Part shown: positions 45,750-57,572 of the stretch, piece by piece | How positions within the stretch are numbered: position 1 is the first letter of the stretch | How the letters are laid out: every line of letters starts with the position of its first letter | Assembly (NCBI GenBank): GCA_006503535.1 | Contig: QYRS01000012.1 | Span: 992,001-1,056,000 of the forward strand | Direction: 5' to 3' | DNA: 64,000 nucleotides | Source: Arthrinium phaeospermum | Lineage: Eukaryota > Ascomycota > Sordariomycetes > Amphisphaeriales > Apiosporaceae | Notes under the pieces: generated by a model | The model's input: only the letters and a program-made list of their open reading frames with translations | The model's database searches: none | Told to the model about the DNA's origin: nothing | Translations under genes and position numbers: made by a program

Positions 45750-46877
45750 CTTTACCAAGCGTGCTGAGGCAATATTTACCTAATACGGGGTCAAGGCTGC
45801 TTGGAAACACTAGAGGATACTCAACTGCTGTAAAAGAATGTGGATGAGCATCCCGCGCTACCCGTACTTATAGACCCCCTCAAGTGCCACCCATTTTCCC
45901 ACCACTGTCTAAATGGCAATCTCGGTTTTCTTTTCTCGATCAAAGGATTAGTGAAGTGCAATCTACCGTAATGGCTCTAGAGTCCGGTTTTAGAAACCCC
46001 CTTACTTACTTGGTGGTAAGGGGTGATCACACCCGGTTGATTGCTGGATCTGGAATCCCAAGAACGAATCCCCCTGCAGACGGGACGCCGATGGATAACC
46101 CGTTATGGTCCTGCAATCCATGACCAGTAGCTACCTTACCATCAAGAGCCAAATATCATGACCTGATTCTCAGTCGCATCGTTCTAATACATCAATCAAT
46201 CCGGATCAATGTAGCAAACATGGCAGTGATGACTAAACATCAGCAAACCGATACCGATTAGTCAAGGCCCACCCCTGGCAGGAACAAGAATGACAGGAAA
46301 AGACAAACGAAAAAAGAAGAACAACGAAATGCCTCAAATTCTCACGACACGCTTCGCAGCTGTATTTTTGAAGTGGTGACAATAGCTCTGCGGTGCGGTA
46401 GTAGGCAGAGCCGCAGGCCGCTAACGTGGCCCCCTGACTTGAGCAAGGCGTTTCGAGTCAAGATAGAGTTCGCGGCGGGAAGGTAAGTGCTCGGATGGGG
46501 GCGGTCGTACCCGCTCTCTCGAGAAACCTTCAAGGACAGCTTTCTAGAGCCCGGCAGATTCGCCTGTTATCCACACAGGATGCGCAATTGTTACTTCATC
46601 GCATGGGATAACAGTGTTTACATTCTAGACAGAGCTGAACCAAATGATGTCTGTGCTCGCATGTGAAGAAAAGGTTCTCGCCTGGAATTCGCGATCGGAC
46701 AAGAATGACTAGCCCTTTTCATCCCATGTACCCGGGGCCACAGCGGCGCGGGCTGCGCCTGGTTGTGGGAGGGGAAGAGGTCTGGGGAAAGCTGGCAATA
46801 CTTACCTAGCTAATGTGCACTTCTCGAATTCGACGCGAATGTGATGATCCTCAACTGTCATTTCTGCCCGTCCCAGT
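45750..46877. other. Divergent intergenic region
   Basis: Between the small secreted protein (-) and the MFS transporter (+). No gene or repeat recognised. Confidence 0.4.
45867..45872 (-). promoter_or_regulatory. TATA box of the small secreted protein gene
   Basis: TATAAG on the minus strand, 118 bp upstream of the ATG at 45749. Confidence 0.5.
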
Positions 46878-48695
46878 ATGTTGGGGAGAGCGACCTCGTG
46901 GGTCCAGCGCGTGCTGCTGCGGACGCCGGGGGAGTACGTTACGGTGGCCGAGGAGAGACTGGTGCGGAAGCTGGATTTCATGATCTGCCCCATCTTCTTC
47001 CTCATCAACTTCGCCAGCCTGCTGGACCGCTCCAACATCGGCAATGCCAAGATTCAGGGCATGGATGAGGACCTGGGACTGAACATAGGGAATCGGTACA
47101 ACCTCGTTCTCGTGGTAAGCACAACAAGGAGCTATCATGGATTATTCCCCACGATTGGAGATAACTTCTAACAATGCGACGATGGCTGCCAGGTTTTCTT
47201 CGTTCCCTACATCCTCCTCGAGATTCCCAGCAACCTCGTCGTAAGGCACGTCCGACCGTCGTACTATCTCTCCGCGTTGATATTCTCATGGGGTACGTCC
47301 GTGGGTCCTCTGTTCGAAATTCTAATACAAAGAAGTGAGAAATACACAACTTCGGTGTCTGACAATTCTCAGGTATCGTGGTAATGTGCGAAGGCTTCGT
47401 CAACACCTACCAGGCGCTGATCGGGCTCCGCTTCCTCCTCGGCGCCCTCGAGGCCGGCATCTTCCCGGGCATCCTATACGTGACGTCCATGTATTACAAG
47501 CGATTCGAGTACCAGAGGCGGCTCACGGCGATATGGAGCTCGGCGATTCTGTCGAACGCCTTTGGGGGAGTAAGTAGAAATAATATTTCGGTACCCCCCG
47601 CTTTGGGAACTGACAGAGGACTGACCCTCCTCTCCGGCAGCTCTTGGCATACTCAATCGCGCATCTCGACGGCCATTTTGGGTATGCAGCATGGCGATGG
47701 TATGAATGAAGCCCGATACCCCACTCCCACTCATGCTTATTCCACGATCTGATCTGCTGACTGGCACTGCCTGCTTCACCCACCAGGATCTTCATCATAG
47801 AAGGGGCAGCCACTGCCTTCTTCGGAACGGTCGCGTTCTTCTGGATCCCGATTGGCCTGAGCAGAACAAGTACCTGAGCGTGGCCGACAAGGAGATGATA
47901 CGCCAACGGCTCCTATCGGACCAGCCCACGAACGAGGAGGAGGAGGAGCTGAGTCTGCGAAAACTGTGGGCCATTCTGCGCGACTGGAAGATCTGCATGA
48001 GGTATATACATTTGCACATGTCCCACCAAAAGGGGAACCCCATACATTGACGTGGCTGACGCGCCGAACACAGTGCCCTCATCGCCTTCGGCGGCATCGT
48101 CACGGCCTACTCCATGACCCTCTTCCTCCCGACCATCCTCAACGGCTTCGGCTGGGACCGGGTGGCGGTGCAGCTGCACACGATCCCCGTCTGGGCCGTC
48201 GCCTTCGTGGTGGCCGCCATCATATCGTGGGCCTCGGACCGGCTGCAGCACCGCAGCCTCTTCATCCTGGGCCTGTCGGTCCCGCCGACGGTCGGGTACG
48301 CCATCCTGCTGCGCCAGGACGCCTTCTCGCGGCGCGCGCAGTACGCCGCCACCTTCCTCGTCGTCCTCGGCGTCGCCACCACGCCCTTCGCTTACGCCTG
48401 GCTCATGAACAACCTGCGCGGACACGGGGCGCGCGCCGTGGGCTCCGCCGTCATGAACAGTGTTGGGAACTTGGGCGGCATCGTGGCGTCTAACATCTTC
48501 ATGGGGCGCGATGCGCCGAGATACTATGTCGGGTACGGGACGGCGCTGGCTTGCATCTGGGTCGTGGTGGTGAGCACGGTGGTCATGGCGGTCGCTATGT
48601 ACATGGCGAACCGCACTCGGCGACACGCGGAGGGGACTGGACTGTCGGACACGGAGTCGCACAGTACTGGTCCGGCCTATGAATACACTTTGTAG
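46878..48695 (+). CDS. MFS transporter, anion:cation symporter (Dal5/allantoate permease) type
   Basis: Six exons (46878-47114, 47193-47292, 47373-47569, 47641-47699, 47787-48001, 48074-48695); with one base restored in the C run 47847-47849 the sum is 477 codons (476 residues). The first helix block is KLDFMICPIFFLINFASLLD, followed by RSNIGNAKIQGM, the classical motif of this family. Further blocks: GFVNTYQALIGLRFLLGALE, GIFPGILYVTSMYYKR, IIEGAATAFFGTVAFF, then six more helices to YMANRTRRH. Family members take up allantoate, ureidosuccinate, nicotinate, pantothenate or similar organic anions; the substrate cannot be assigned. The single break falls in WIPDWPEQNKYL, a conserved loop. Confidence 0.87.
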
Positions 48696-48744
48696 GGCAT
48701 GATTGACTCCAGCTTGTCACGTAGAAGGGGTTGGTTTAGGATAC

Positions 48745-48805
48745 CTAAGACTGATAGGGGTGCTCAAGCGTGGCCTTGAGACATCTACCAGCTGAGCTAT
48801 CTCAG
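48745..48805 (-). ncRNA. tRNA-like fragment lacking a T-arm
   Basis: On the minus strand the 61-nt segment has a 7-bp acceptor-like stem (CTGAGAT with GTCTTAG, two wobble pairs), an internal promoter A-box-like TAGCTCAGCTGGTAGA, and an anticodon-like hairpin CTCAAG-GCCACG-CTTGAG. The T-stem and TTCGA loop are missing. It may be a tRNA pseudogene or a tRNA-derived SINE trace. Confidence 0.3.
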
Positions 48806-48869
48806 TTGACGAGTGGGGTTTTCTGATCAAACTCCCTTTTCGTATTTTTGGCTGAACCCCTGGTGGCTT

Positions 48870-49595
48870 TTAGCCCTTGAGCTCCCAAGTCTCCCAGGTC
48901 CCATTGTTCCACATGCCAATGACGAACTCTTCGAACCCGTACCCCTTCTACCAGGCAGGCTCCGCCTCGTCCCCCCTCTTCCGCCCGTCGGCGATCCCCC
49001 TGAACAGACTCCCATCGTACCACGCCCAGAGGTCCTCCCACCCGACGTGCCCGTCCCCTGGAGCAGCAGCCACGTGGTCCACCACTCCATGAAGCTGAAA
49101 GCCCAGCCCGCGACGTCGGCCGCGCACCGGTTCCGGCCGATCATGCGCCAGAGCTCAGCCGCGCCCAGGCCGCCCGTTTGGTCGACGTCGTAGAGCGCCA
49201 AGACTTCGTCGAACATGTTCTCGCGCAGCCCGCCGTCCATGTCGTAGACGCCCGTGTCGCTGCCGTGCTTGGCCTTGTGGATGCTCGCGACGTAGATGCG
49301 GAACCGCCAGTCGGGGAGGACCGAGTGCGCGAGGCGCGTCGGGTACGAGAAGAAGAGGGGGATCAGCAGCGAGCCGAGGGAGAAGGGGATCGAGAGGCCG
49401 AGGCGCGGAAGCCGGCGTAGACGTCTAGCGGCCCGATGATGCCATCGGCCCATCGTGGTCTTGGTTCCAGAAGGCGGTGTGGCGCTGGAGCGGCGTCAAT
49501 GTCGTTTGGTTGGTGGGCTTCGTGTTGGCGAAGTGGACTTGCTTCGGGGCGCGGCTGCTCGAGGACCGTCTCCTCGGGGTTTACTCGGTCGCCAT
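48870..49595 (-). CDS. Caleosin-family peroxygenase, frame-broken
   Basis: Caleosins are calcium-binding, haem-containing lipid-droplet proteins with peroxygenase activity. Recognisable blocks on the minus strand: LTPLQRHTAFWNQDHDG (EF-hand start), DGIIGPLDVYAGFR, LGLSIPFSLGSLLIP and FFSYPTRLAHSVLPD (the proline-knot region), RIYVASIHKAKHGSDTGVYD, FSFMEWWTTWLLL and the C-terminal FEEFVIGMWNNGTWE. The start MATE at 49595 needs one base (GAG to GAGG) to continue NPEETVLEQPRP. Further breaks lie near 49500, 49440, 49405 and 49065, and an in-frame TAG occurs near 48940. Stop at 48870. With so many lesions it could be a pseudogene, but neighbouring genes suffer the same way. Confidence 0.72.
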
Positions 49596-51325
49596 TCTGC
49601 GATCGCAGTTGGTCTCGCTCAGGAGGACGGCAATGTAGTCTTGAGATTATGTAAGTTTTTTATGAATTGCTCAATTGAGGAGAGAAAAGGGTGCATGCTG
49701 TTCAGAGTACTCGAATCGACATGTAGATATGGGGTCATGCTGGCTGGATATAACCCCCGGTGCACGCATCACCCTCGGAGCTTCCCAGCCTGATGCATTG
49801 GGCGCAGTTGCAATTAGCAACCAGTCCTTCCAATTGATGGATAATTATTTCCTGTACTTGGAAATGCGCAGGAAAGCGATATCAGTACTAGGATAGAGTT
49901 GGGGGTGGCCGGTCGGTCGAACGAGAGAGCGGTGGTTCTGTCTGACGTCATTACCACTTGGGCGGCGGTTTTCGGATTGTTAGAAAAAGGGGGTAGGACA
50001 CCCTGATGAACACGCTCGACTCAGCTCAATCGAGATAACGTATTCTCAAGCCACATCAATATTCCTGCATGCTGGTTCGAAAGTGGTATGGCGAGCGAGG
50101 CACCGAAGCCATCTGACTTGTCACCTCTCTTCTGCTTTCGGTAGACGGTGCAATCGCTAGTACCAGCAAGAGAAAGCTAGAAACTAGCCGCAAGCCTCAG
50201 CGAACATCATCCCGGCGTTCCATCCCAGCGGCCAATTTCAGGACAATGTAACCACCACCTCTATTTCACATCTCACCGCATAAGACTGACGATGATCTGG
50301 ATCAAATGTTGATGTCATTGAGTGCATCGCTGTGAGCATGCATTGTCGGTTTTACGACCGCACACGAGACGATGCGACGCTGTATGGTGGTACCCAACCT
50401 GTCGGTACTCAATCGGACGGTCGGCTACAGCACTGCACCCCTGGAGGCGCACATCCAACGGTATCGCTGTTCTTCAGCTTACGAAGAGAACAGCCGCAAG
50501 TCAAGTCAGCCTATGAACGGGCCGGTCGCAACTTTAGATGATTAGGCATCAGAAACCCAGAAAAATATTCTAGCTGGCCACAGAGGATGATGACTAGATG
50601 CATCGACTTCCAGCGTTCAGCCTCAGCCACCAAGACCTTCTCAGTCAAGCCCCATACCCTTGCATTCTCAGATCACTGCACCACGAGCCTATATACATTG
50701 CGAACCATCGATGACTCTGCAGAAGCCCCGATCCTACATCCTCGCCGTCTCCATCCGGATCGGGTTGAATAGGGGCCCCGGCTGTCGGCTGCAGTCACCA
50801 TCTCAAGCCGTCGCGTGGTCGGGCACATTGACGCAGAAAAAGCAACGGGGATTCAGGTGAACCATTTTTGCTTGTGCATCTCGCTTCCGCGAAGTGAACC
50901 ATGCCGTGCAGGGTTCCTCATGCAAGGGCCGCCCGTTTCCAAATTGACAGGTCGACTGCGGGACGAATCACGACCCCCCTTTAGCTGAAAAACCGTTGAT
51001 CATTGCGCCGCAAAGGCCGTTGACAGCGAGCAAACACCCAGCCTGGCGTCCACATGGTGGCATTCCGACTGCTCAGAGAGGGCCTGTCTGCCTGTGTTGC
51101 TGCTTGTCAATACCACCAACGCGGATCTATTGAAAATGCACGAGGCAATAGCATATGAGACTCGGCTTTAATACCTGCAACTGACCTCGTGCTGGGCGGC
51201 GTGAGCTTCGTACTTAAGATGCATCTCCGCCTTGGTCTTTGGCGGTGGTTCTTTTGTCGCGTCTTGCAACGTTTTGACATAGTGCCTACTCGAGTCCCGA
51301 GCGAGCCGTCTTGTGTAGAGCAGAC
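49596..51325. other. Divergent intergenic region
   Basis: About 1.7 kb without a credible gene. Overlapping small frames at 50322-50860 lack recognisable features. Confidence 0.4.
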
Positions 51326-54276
51326 ATGGAGCGAAGCTTACCTCTTCTTTCCCAGCGGCCCCAATCGCCCATGCTAAGGTACCTCTGCGTCTCAACCCTG
51401 ATACCAGACATTAAGCTGACTTGCGGCTTGTCCTCCAGTCAAAATGGCTTCAGCACAGACGAACAAGACTTTGCTGTGAAGCCTCTGCCGCCTCGGCCAA
51501 CTCAAACGATCGATTCTGTTGCCAATGGGCGTCGGAGGGTCTACCAGAGCTGCAAGTAGCAGGTGGCGAGCCCGAGGGTCTCGATCCAGTGGACAACGAA
51601 GAATTGGACCCGGGGAAGCTTCGATCTGGTGGCTCCAGCCTATGAAGAGAATGGGCAACGATGCAAATACGAGCTGGACGAACAAGACTTTGCTGTGAAG
51701 CCTGCCGCCTCGGCCAACTCAAACGATCGATTCTGATGTTGCCAATGGGACGTCGGAGGGTCTACCAGAGCTGCAAGTAGCAGGTGGCGAGCCCGAGGGT
51801 CTCGATCCAGTGGACAACGAAGAATTGGACCCGGGAAGCTTCGATCTGGTGGCTCCAGCCTATGAAGAGAATGGGCAACGATGCAAATACGAGCTGGAGA
51901 CCCGATCCGACCTGCTCTTCTCCCCGGCATCTGCAAGCCATCTTCGATGACCCGACACAGCTGCGGCGCTTCTCCAGCTTCTTGTACGAACACCGGCCAG
52001 CCTCGATCGCGTTATTGAAATACTATCTAGGACTTCTCAAAGCGTTGCGCGCCATCGAATACAGCAATTCTGTGGCGCAGAAGCTGCGCCCTCCACCGGA
52101 TGCCGATGTCAACCAAGACAATGGGAGAGGCCCTGGGGCTGCTGCGTACAACCAGGAGCTACAGATGCCACTCCCACACGTTTCCGAGGGGCTGGCAGAA
52201 GTATTCTGTCTGACTGATCCCTCGCGACCGGACAATCCAATTGTGTTCACATCAGATGAGTTCCACAGGACTACCCAGTACGGCGTGGACTATGTCATTG
52301 GGGCAACTGCCGGTTTCTTCAAGGCCCCAACACGAACCCGTTCAGCATTGACCGGATACGGGAGAAGCTGAATGCCGGGATGGAACATTACGAGACCTTC
52401 CTGAACTACCGCCGTGACGGATCGCCATTCATGAATCTGGTCATGGTATGTTATATCATCCGCTCTGAGCACGTACTACCTACCTCCCACACCCAAGACT
52501 GACAACCCGGATGCAGCTTGCCCCTCTTTATGACAGCCGCGGCACGATACGGTATTTTATCGGAGCCCAGGTCGATGTATCCGGTCTCGCTAAACAGTCT
52601 TACGATCTCGATGCTCTCAAGCCTGGTAGACGATGAGACCCGACGTGAGGATCCTGGTTTTATCGGAGCCCAGGTCGATGTATCCGGTCTCGCTAAACAG
52701 TCTTACGATCTCGATGCTCTCAAGCGCCTGGTAGACGATGAGACCCGACGTGAGGATCCTGGTTATGAGTCTGACCCAAAGGACGAGTTCACTCAGCTCG
52801 CGGAGATATTCGACTCCCGGGAACTGGAGGCTGTTCGCCAGCGAGGCGGGGACATGCACCGCGGAAGAACACGAAATGAAACGCAGCCCCAGCGGGAAGG
52901 AAACGCGACAAGAGCAAGCAGAGAGACACGGTCGAACAGCGAAGCAGGCCATCACGCGGGAAACTGGGTCAAGCCGCGGGTGGTGCTGAGAGACTCCGAG
53001 TCTCCGACCGAGGAAAACGCTCCTTCAAATGGCCACAATTCAGCCCAGCCGTCTACTGCCGCCTCCCTAGCGGTCAGGCATAACGGCCGCCTCACCGGCG
53101 TCTACGAGCACTACCTGCTAGTGCGACCGTACCCCTCCCTCCGCATCCTGTTTACCAGCCCTTCCATGCGCGTCCCGGGAATCCTGCAATCGCCGTTGGT
53201 GGATAGGATGAAGTGGCTCAACATCAGCCACGGGCAGAAAGACAATTCGAAAGCCAAAGGGCAGCGCAAGAGGCAACAAGTGGTCAACAATCAGCATCAT
53301 CACCCCTTGGAAGCACATTTGGACTTTGATGACGACGCCGACGAGGCAGAGGTCGAGTCCACTGGCCGATCGCGTTGGCTCCACTGCACGCCCTTGTTGG
53401 GCGCCAACGGCAAAGTCGGTGTCTGGATGATCGTCCTCGTCGACGACGACTCGGATGTGAGTCTACGTGGAGGTGGGGCCAATGTCGCGTCTGCGCAGCA
53501 ACAGCACCTCCCTTCACGCCCCGAGACCGCCATGTCTTCCCACTTGCGGACCCACGTACCTCCCAGCGCGGCAGCTCGCGGGCGCGCCAACGGAGACGAG
53601 GATCGCGGCAGAGCCGAGCCCAAGCAGAAGCAGCAAGAACCGCCGCAACCGCGGCAGGTCCGGCCCCAAGTCCTCAGAAACCCTGAGCTCCCCAATCCTG
53701 TCGCAGTTCCCGGAGCCAAGCAGGAACGGGTCAGCCACCAGTCCATACACGACCAACACTCCGTGAGCGGTAGTCACCGTGCTCCGCGCCCTCTGGCTCC
53801 TCTGCGTCAACAAGGTCCGCCGCCGCAGCCACAGCAGAAGTTCCAGAAACAGATGACCCCTGCGCCCACAGCCGCCACCACCACCACTGGCCTCCCGGCC
53901 AACTTCTTCAGCCTCACGGCGCGCTGTCGCGGTCGTCGCGGAACAAGCTCAAGCACGCGGGTCGAGGAAGTACCATCGAGGCGTTCGCGGCGCAGAGGAA
54001 TCAGCGACAAGGCGACCAAGTTGCCGCGATCAACGGAAGGGACTCCACCGGACGGAGTCTCTCGGCCGAGCCACGTGACACTGTCGCTACTACGGATGAC
54101 ACCGGTCATACGAGACACTGGCCGCTATCTCCCACCGGGCAGACTCAGTCCGGGTCGCGCTATGTGTACATACCTCCGGCGATTGAGGAGAAGTCGGACC
54201 GGGGTCTAGGTTGGGGGATAGCCTGGAGACGGCTTCGATGCAGAGTTTGGGATCGAGCTATACTGTTTCGGATTGA
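51326..54276 (+). CDS. RGS-LOV blue-light photoreceptor
   Basis: Exon 1 is 51326-51378 (MERSLPLLSQRP), intron 51379-51438, intron 2 52446-52516. After an acidic N-terminus an RGS-type helical region appears (IFDDPTQLRRFSSFLYEHRP, then LLKYYLGLLKALRAIEYSN). The LOV domain follows: DEFHRTTQYGVDYVIG, then NCRFLQGPNTNPFSIDRIRE with the flavin-adduct cysteine codon at 52308-52310, and LAPLYDSRGTIRYFIGAQVD. A Gln/Pro-rich C-terminal region ends in YTVSD-like residues at 54276. Fungal RGS-LOV proteins (for example BcLOV4 of Botrytis) couple blue light to G-protein signalling and membrane binding. Frame breaks: G run 52300-52303, about 54210, others. Two internal duplications (51458, 52555) look like assembly artefacts. 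The LOV cysteine is intact, so photochemistry is expected. Confidence 0.85.
51458..51897 (+). repeat. Tandem duplication of ~219 bp inside the RGS-LOV gene
   Basis: Copy 1 is 51458-51676, copy 2 51677-51897. No substitutions; differences are only indels: CCTCTGCC versus CCTGCC, TCTGTTG versus TCTGATGTTG, GGGCG versus GGGACG, CCGGGGAA versus CCGGGAA. Each copy keeps the frame where the other loses it, as expected for two error-bearing reads of one sequence. Confidence 0.9.
52555..52762 (+). repeat. Tandem duplication of ~104 bp inside the LOV domain end
   Basis: Copy 1 52555-52657 and copy 2 52658-52762 encode FIGAQVDVSGLAKQSYDLDA. The only difference is two bases (CAAGCCTGG versus CAAGCGCCTGG). 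Copy 2 keeps the natural frame into LVDDETRREDPG. Confidence 0.9.
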
Positions 54277-55262
54277 GGATTAGGACGGAGATTTGAGACA
54301 AGCAGCGAGAGGTCACACTGTTGCCGGGTGGCAAGTGATGCGTAATATATAATTTCAACACGGTTGTCTTCGGGACGTAGGTATATGTGTATATAATCAA
54401 GTCACGAATTAACGTGGACAACTATACGGAATGATCAAACTTGAGACATTCCGCTCCGAGCTTCCGGGTTCATGCCGGTCCGGTATGTACGTTATGATAA
54501 GAGACTGTAGCCGCTACCCGAGGTTCAAGGGCTCCGCCACTCTCCCGATAAGGCTGGGGATGAGAAGGGCTGGCTTAGTTGGTCAAAGTTCTAGGGTAGG
54601 CGCCGTACCACATGCACGGAATGGGCTTCAGCCTTCCATTTCCAGTTAAGTTGCATGCAGGCAGGTACTTTCAAGCATTCCGAATCCGGTGAGGCTTAGG
54701 GGGGAGTCTTGCGGGGAGCCAGCACAAGCACGATGAGCCAATACCAAGACTGACGAGCCGACCGTTCGGGACCATAGGAAACAAAACAACGTATGCTGTG
54801 CCGTACTGCGCCGTAGCTACGTCACCGTTGTTTGCCAGAGGCCAATCGCCAAATTGAAACTCGGGAGGGACCGGCTAGAGCTTACACCACGAAGCTCAAC
54901 ACCCTGTTGACGCCCCCTCCTTTAGAATTGGATAAATATATAGCCCTTAAGCTGTATTCAAAAAGAAAATATTTAGAAAGGGTTAAATTCTTTTCATTTC
55001 AAAAGTAAAATAGTAATTTTCCACTCGTTTCCCCCTTTCGGATATTATATTAGCTTATTTTCCTATTAAATTAAAATGGGGCCGTTAAAGGTGGGGAAGG
55101 CGGGTAGGCCGGGGGCAGGGGGGGGGTACTCACAATTTATATAGGCAGCAATTCTACATATCAGAAAAGAAAATCCCAACACTCTCTCTGTTTGCATGAC
55201 TATCCTTAACTCTCCTTGACTTTGGCACGAAAAAGCACTGGCTGTTGAACTGCTGCTTCAAG
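54277..55262. other. Intergenic region with AT-rich patch
   Basis: Between the RGS-LOV and 2EXR genes (both +). 54930-55090 is AT-rich in contrast to the surroundings and followed by a G-run (ggggggg near 55120). No gene seen. Confidence 0.4.
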
Positions 55263-56462
55263 ATGGTTCCGACAGTACACCAATCGATTTACAACATCCC
55301 TGACCCCAAACCGCCACGCCAGGATGGATTTCCGCAGTTCCCTCGTCTTCCGACTGAGCTTCGGCTGCAGATATGGCGCGAGACGTTGAGGCGGAATCGG
55401 CTCATCAAGATCGACTTGGCACCCATCAAGCCGGTGCGGACACCCCTGCTCGATATTCTCGGAGAAACTCTCTTGGGAAAGCAGTTACTGGGGGCAGTTA
55501 CCAGGCCACGACACAAGGCTATCACATCTACAGCAAGCTCTTGCGAGTGTCGAGGCCAGGTATGAAGCGCTGAGTTTCTACCGCATCCACATCCCATGTC
55601 ACATCCAGGACCCCTGGGGGAAGACGAGAAAGAGTCGATACTCTATCTGAACCCCGAGCACGACTTCTTGCATCTGGAAGCCAAGGCTCCTGTGGCGAGT
55701 ACAGTGGTGGGACTATATGTTTTGATCTCAAAGCATATGATCCGCTGGGCATCGGCCTCCGCAACCTCGCCGTCAGTCACAACACTCTCCACTCTTCTGG
55801 CTGGCTCAAGCTCTTGCCGGAGCACTTGGACGCGCCGGCCAGAGCGGCCTATTCGGAGACGCTATCACAGCTGCGCGAAGTGTTCTGGGTCACCGTCACC
55901 TCCTTTGCCCGCTCGAACGCCGGACCCCTGAGTCCGATCCGGGGCGTCGGCGTCCGCTTCAGCGACGGGTTCCCATCATGACCCGGGAGCCCGTCTTCGA
56001 GCGTCTGGGTGCCGACCCGAGGACAATCGGCAGAGACCTCGAGAAGGTCATCATCGCCACGCCCGACCCGCGCGAGACCATCAGTCCGTGGCACCAACTG
56101 CTGGAGAACGCCGGGGTTCGCCACCAGCCGGGTCAGGTACAGTACCGCTACCTCTTGGCGCAGCAGCCGATCGTGGATGGCGACGCCGTCTTTGGCCACG
56201 AGGACGCGGAGCGGTACTTGGAGAAGGAAAGCAAACAGTGGAGGGCCGCGCTGGAGACGGTGTCAGGGTTCCGCAAGGGCAAGGCGCCCTACACTTGGTC
56301 GCCGGCGAGGTCGACGCGGCGTTTGGCTTTTGGCTGTTTCCCGTTGATTCGGATGGCAAGGATCCGCTCGGGCTGACGAAGGATGACCCGCTTCAATGGC
56401 ATCAGGTGCTGAACTTGTCAAACCACTGGCCGGAGCTGGCACTTTCGGATATTCAGCGATAA
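55263..56462 (+). CDS. 2EXR-domain protein, frame-broken
   Basis: Start MVPTVHQSIYNIPD at 55263. The 2EXR motif is FPQFPRLPTELRLQIWRETL, the characteristic N-terminal signature of this lineage-expanded fungal family. Later blocks sit in other frames: HIYSKLLRVSR, LSFYRIHIPCHIQDPWG, SILYLNPEHDFLHLEA, AYDPLGIGLRNLAVS, then the long MTREPVFERLGADPRTIGRD frame and a C-terminus ending LALSDIQR at 56462. At least four frame changes are needed (about 55490, 55620, 55715, 56300). It belongs to a large family with no assigned biochemical function, often found in accessory regions. No intron was confidently placed. Confidence 0.72.
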
Positions 56463-57572
56463 TAGATAGCGATGATACACAATAACATGTTGATTACTTA
56501 CCGCTCCCGATCACTAACTAAATGTCCCTCTTATGAGCGTTCGATACATTAGAACCACCCACATGATTTTGGATACACAGTTTGGTCATGCATTGACACG
56601 ACTCTGGTCAAGTTGGGCTTCGGGCCATGCGACACAGTGACTCGATACAGACTCGGCTAGTGGCAGCATACAGAGGTTAAGTAGCGTGGGGAGAAGCAAC
56701 CAATGCCTTGAAGCTGGTACCGACAGGGCCGAAACGAGCCCGCAACTCCCCAAGACGGCTTTCTCCAGGTAAGGCGGAGTCGGCTGACAAACATATTGCT
56801 TCCTCCGTCCACCGACCACCGACCACAACATGAGACCAAACAAGTGCTTAGTAAGATTACCCGGCAACCACTCGGTTTCAAGGTCATGTTTGAGAGATAT
56901 TCCCTTTCGTAGAAGTTGGACTGAGAGCTAAGCAGTAATCTGACCACCCCAATGTAGAAATTTCTGTTTGGGGAATCATGCAAACCTCACAACGCTCGTT
57001 CGTGCAACATTCAGTCAATGGTGAGCGTGCTAGTCGGGCAATTCTTATCGTACTTTCGGCAGCCTCCATCCCAAATGACCGATCCATCGGGTTGGAACAG
57101 TCACAGGCTTGCTTCGTTCATGACTTAAAAGCCCCTTTTTTATCAGTCGCATGATGTCTCCTTCGTAAGCCGATAACCGTGTAAGTCGAGCCAACACAGA
57201 GTGTCCAGCTAGTGGCGCACCTTAGAGAACATCGTGACCACTGTTCTCTGGGGTAACACGGGATGTCAGATCATGAGAGATGCCAGTTTGTCCCTACTTT
57301 ACCATTTTCGAGGATAACAGAATACTTATACTGCCGGTTTCGGCCATCAAATCATGACTTCTTCATGGCGCAAGGCAGGAGTTGACGATACTAGCATGTA
57401 GTCATACATGCCAGCGAGAATGCGTCATCGTAACAGTAGGTATGTATAAATTGGGCTGGTTGTTGTGACTAGTACAAGTCGAAATCTTGATATCGTTCAA
57501 CTCAATTGTGTTTCAATCAGAACTAACTGATAAATCGCATCCTGGGTTTCACTGAAGACGAGTTTTTGTTAC
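56463..57572. other. Intergenic region
   Basis: No credible gene; small minus-strand frames at 56586-57087 overlap each other and show nothing recognisable. Confidence 0.4.
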
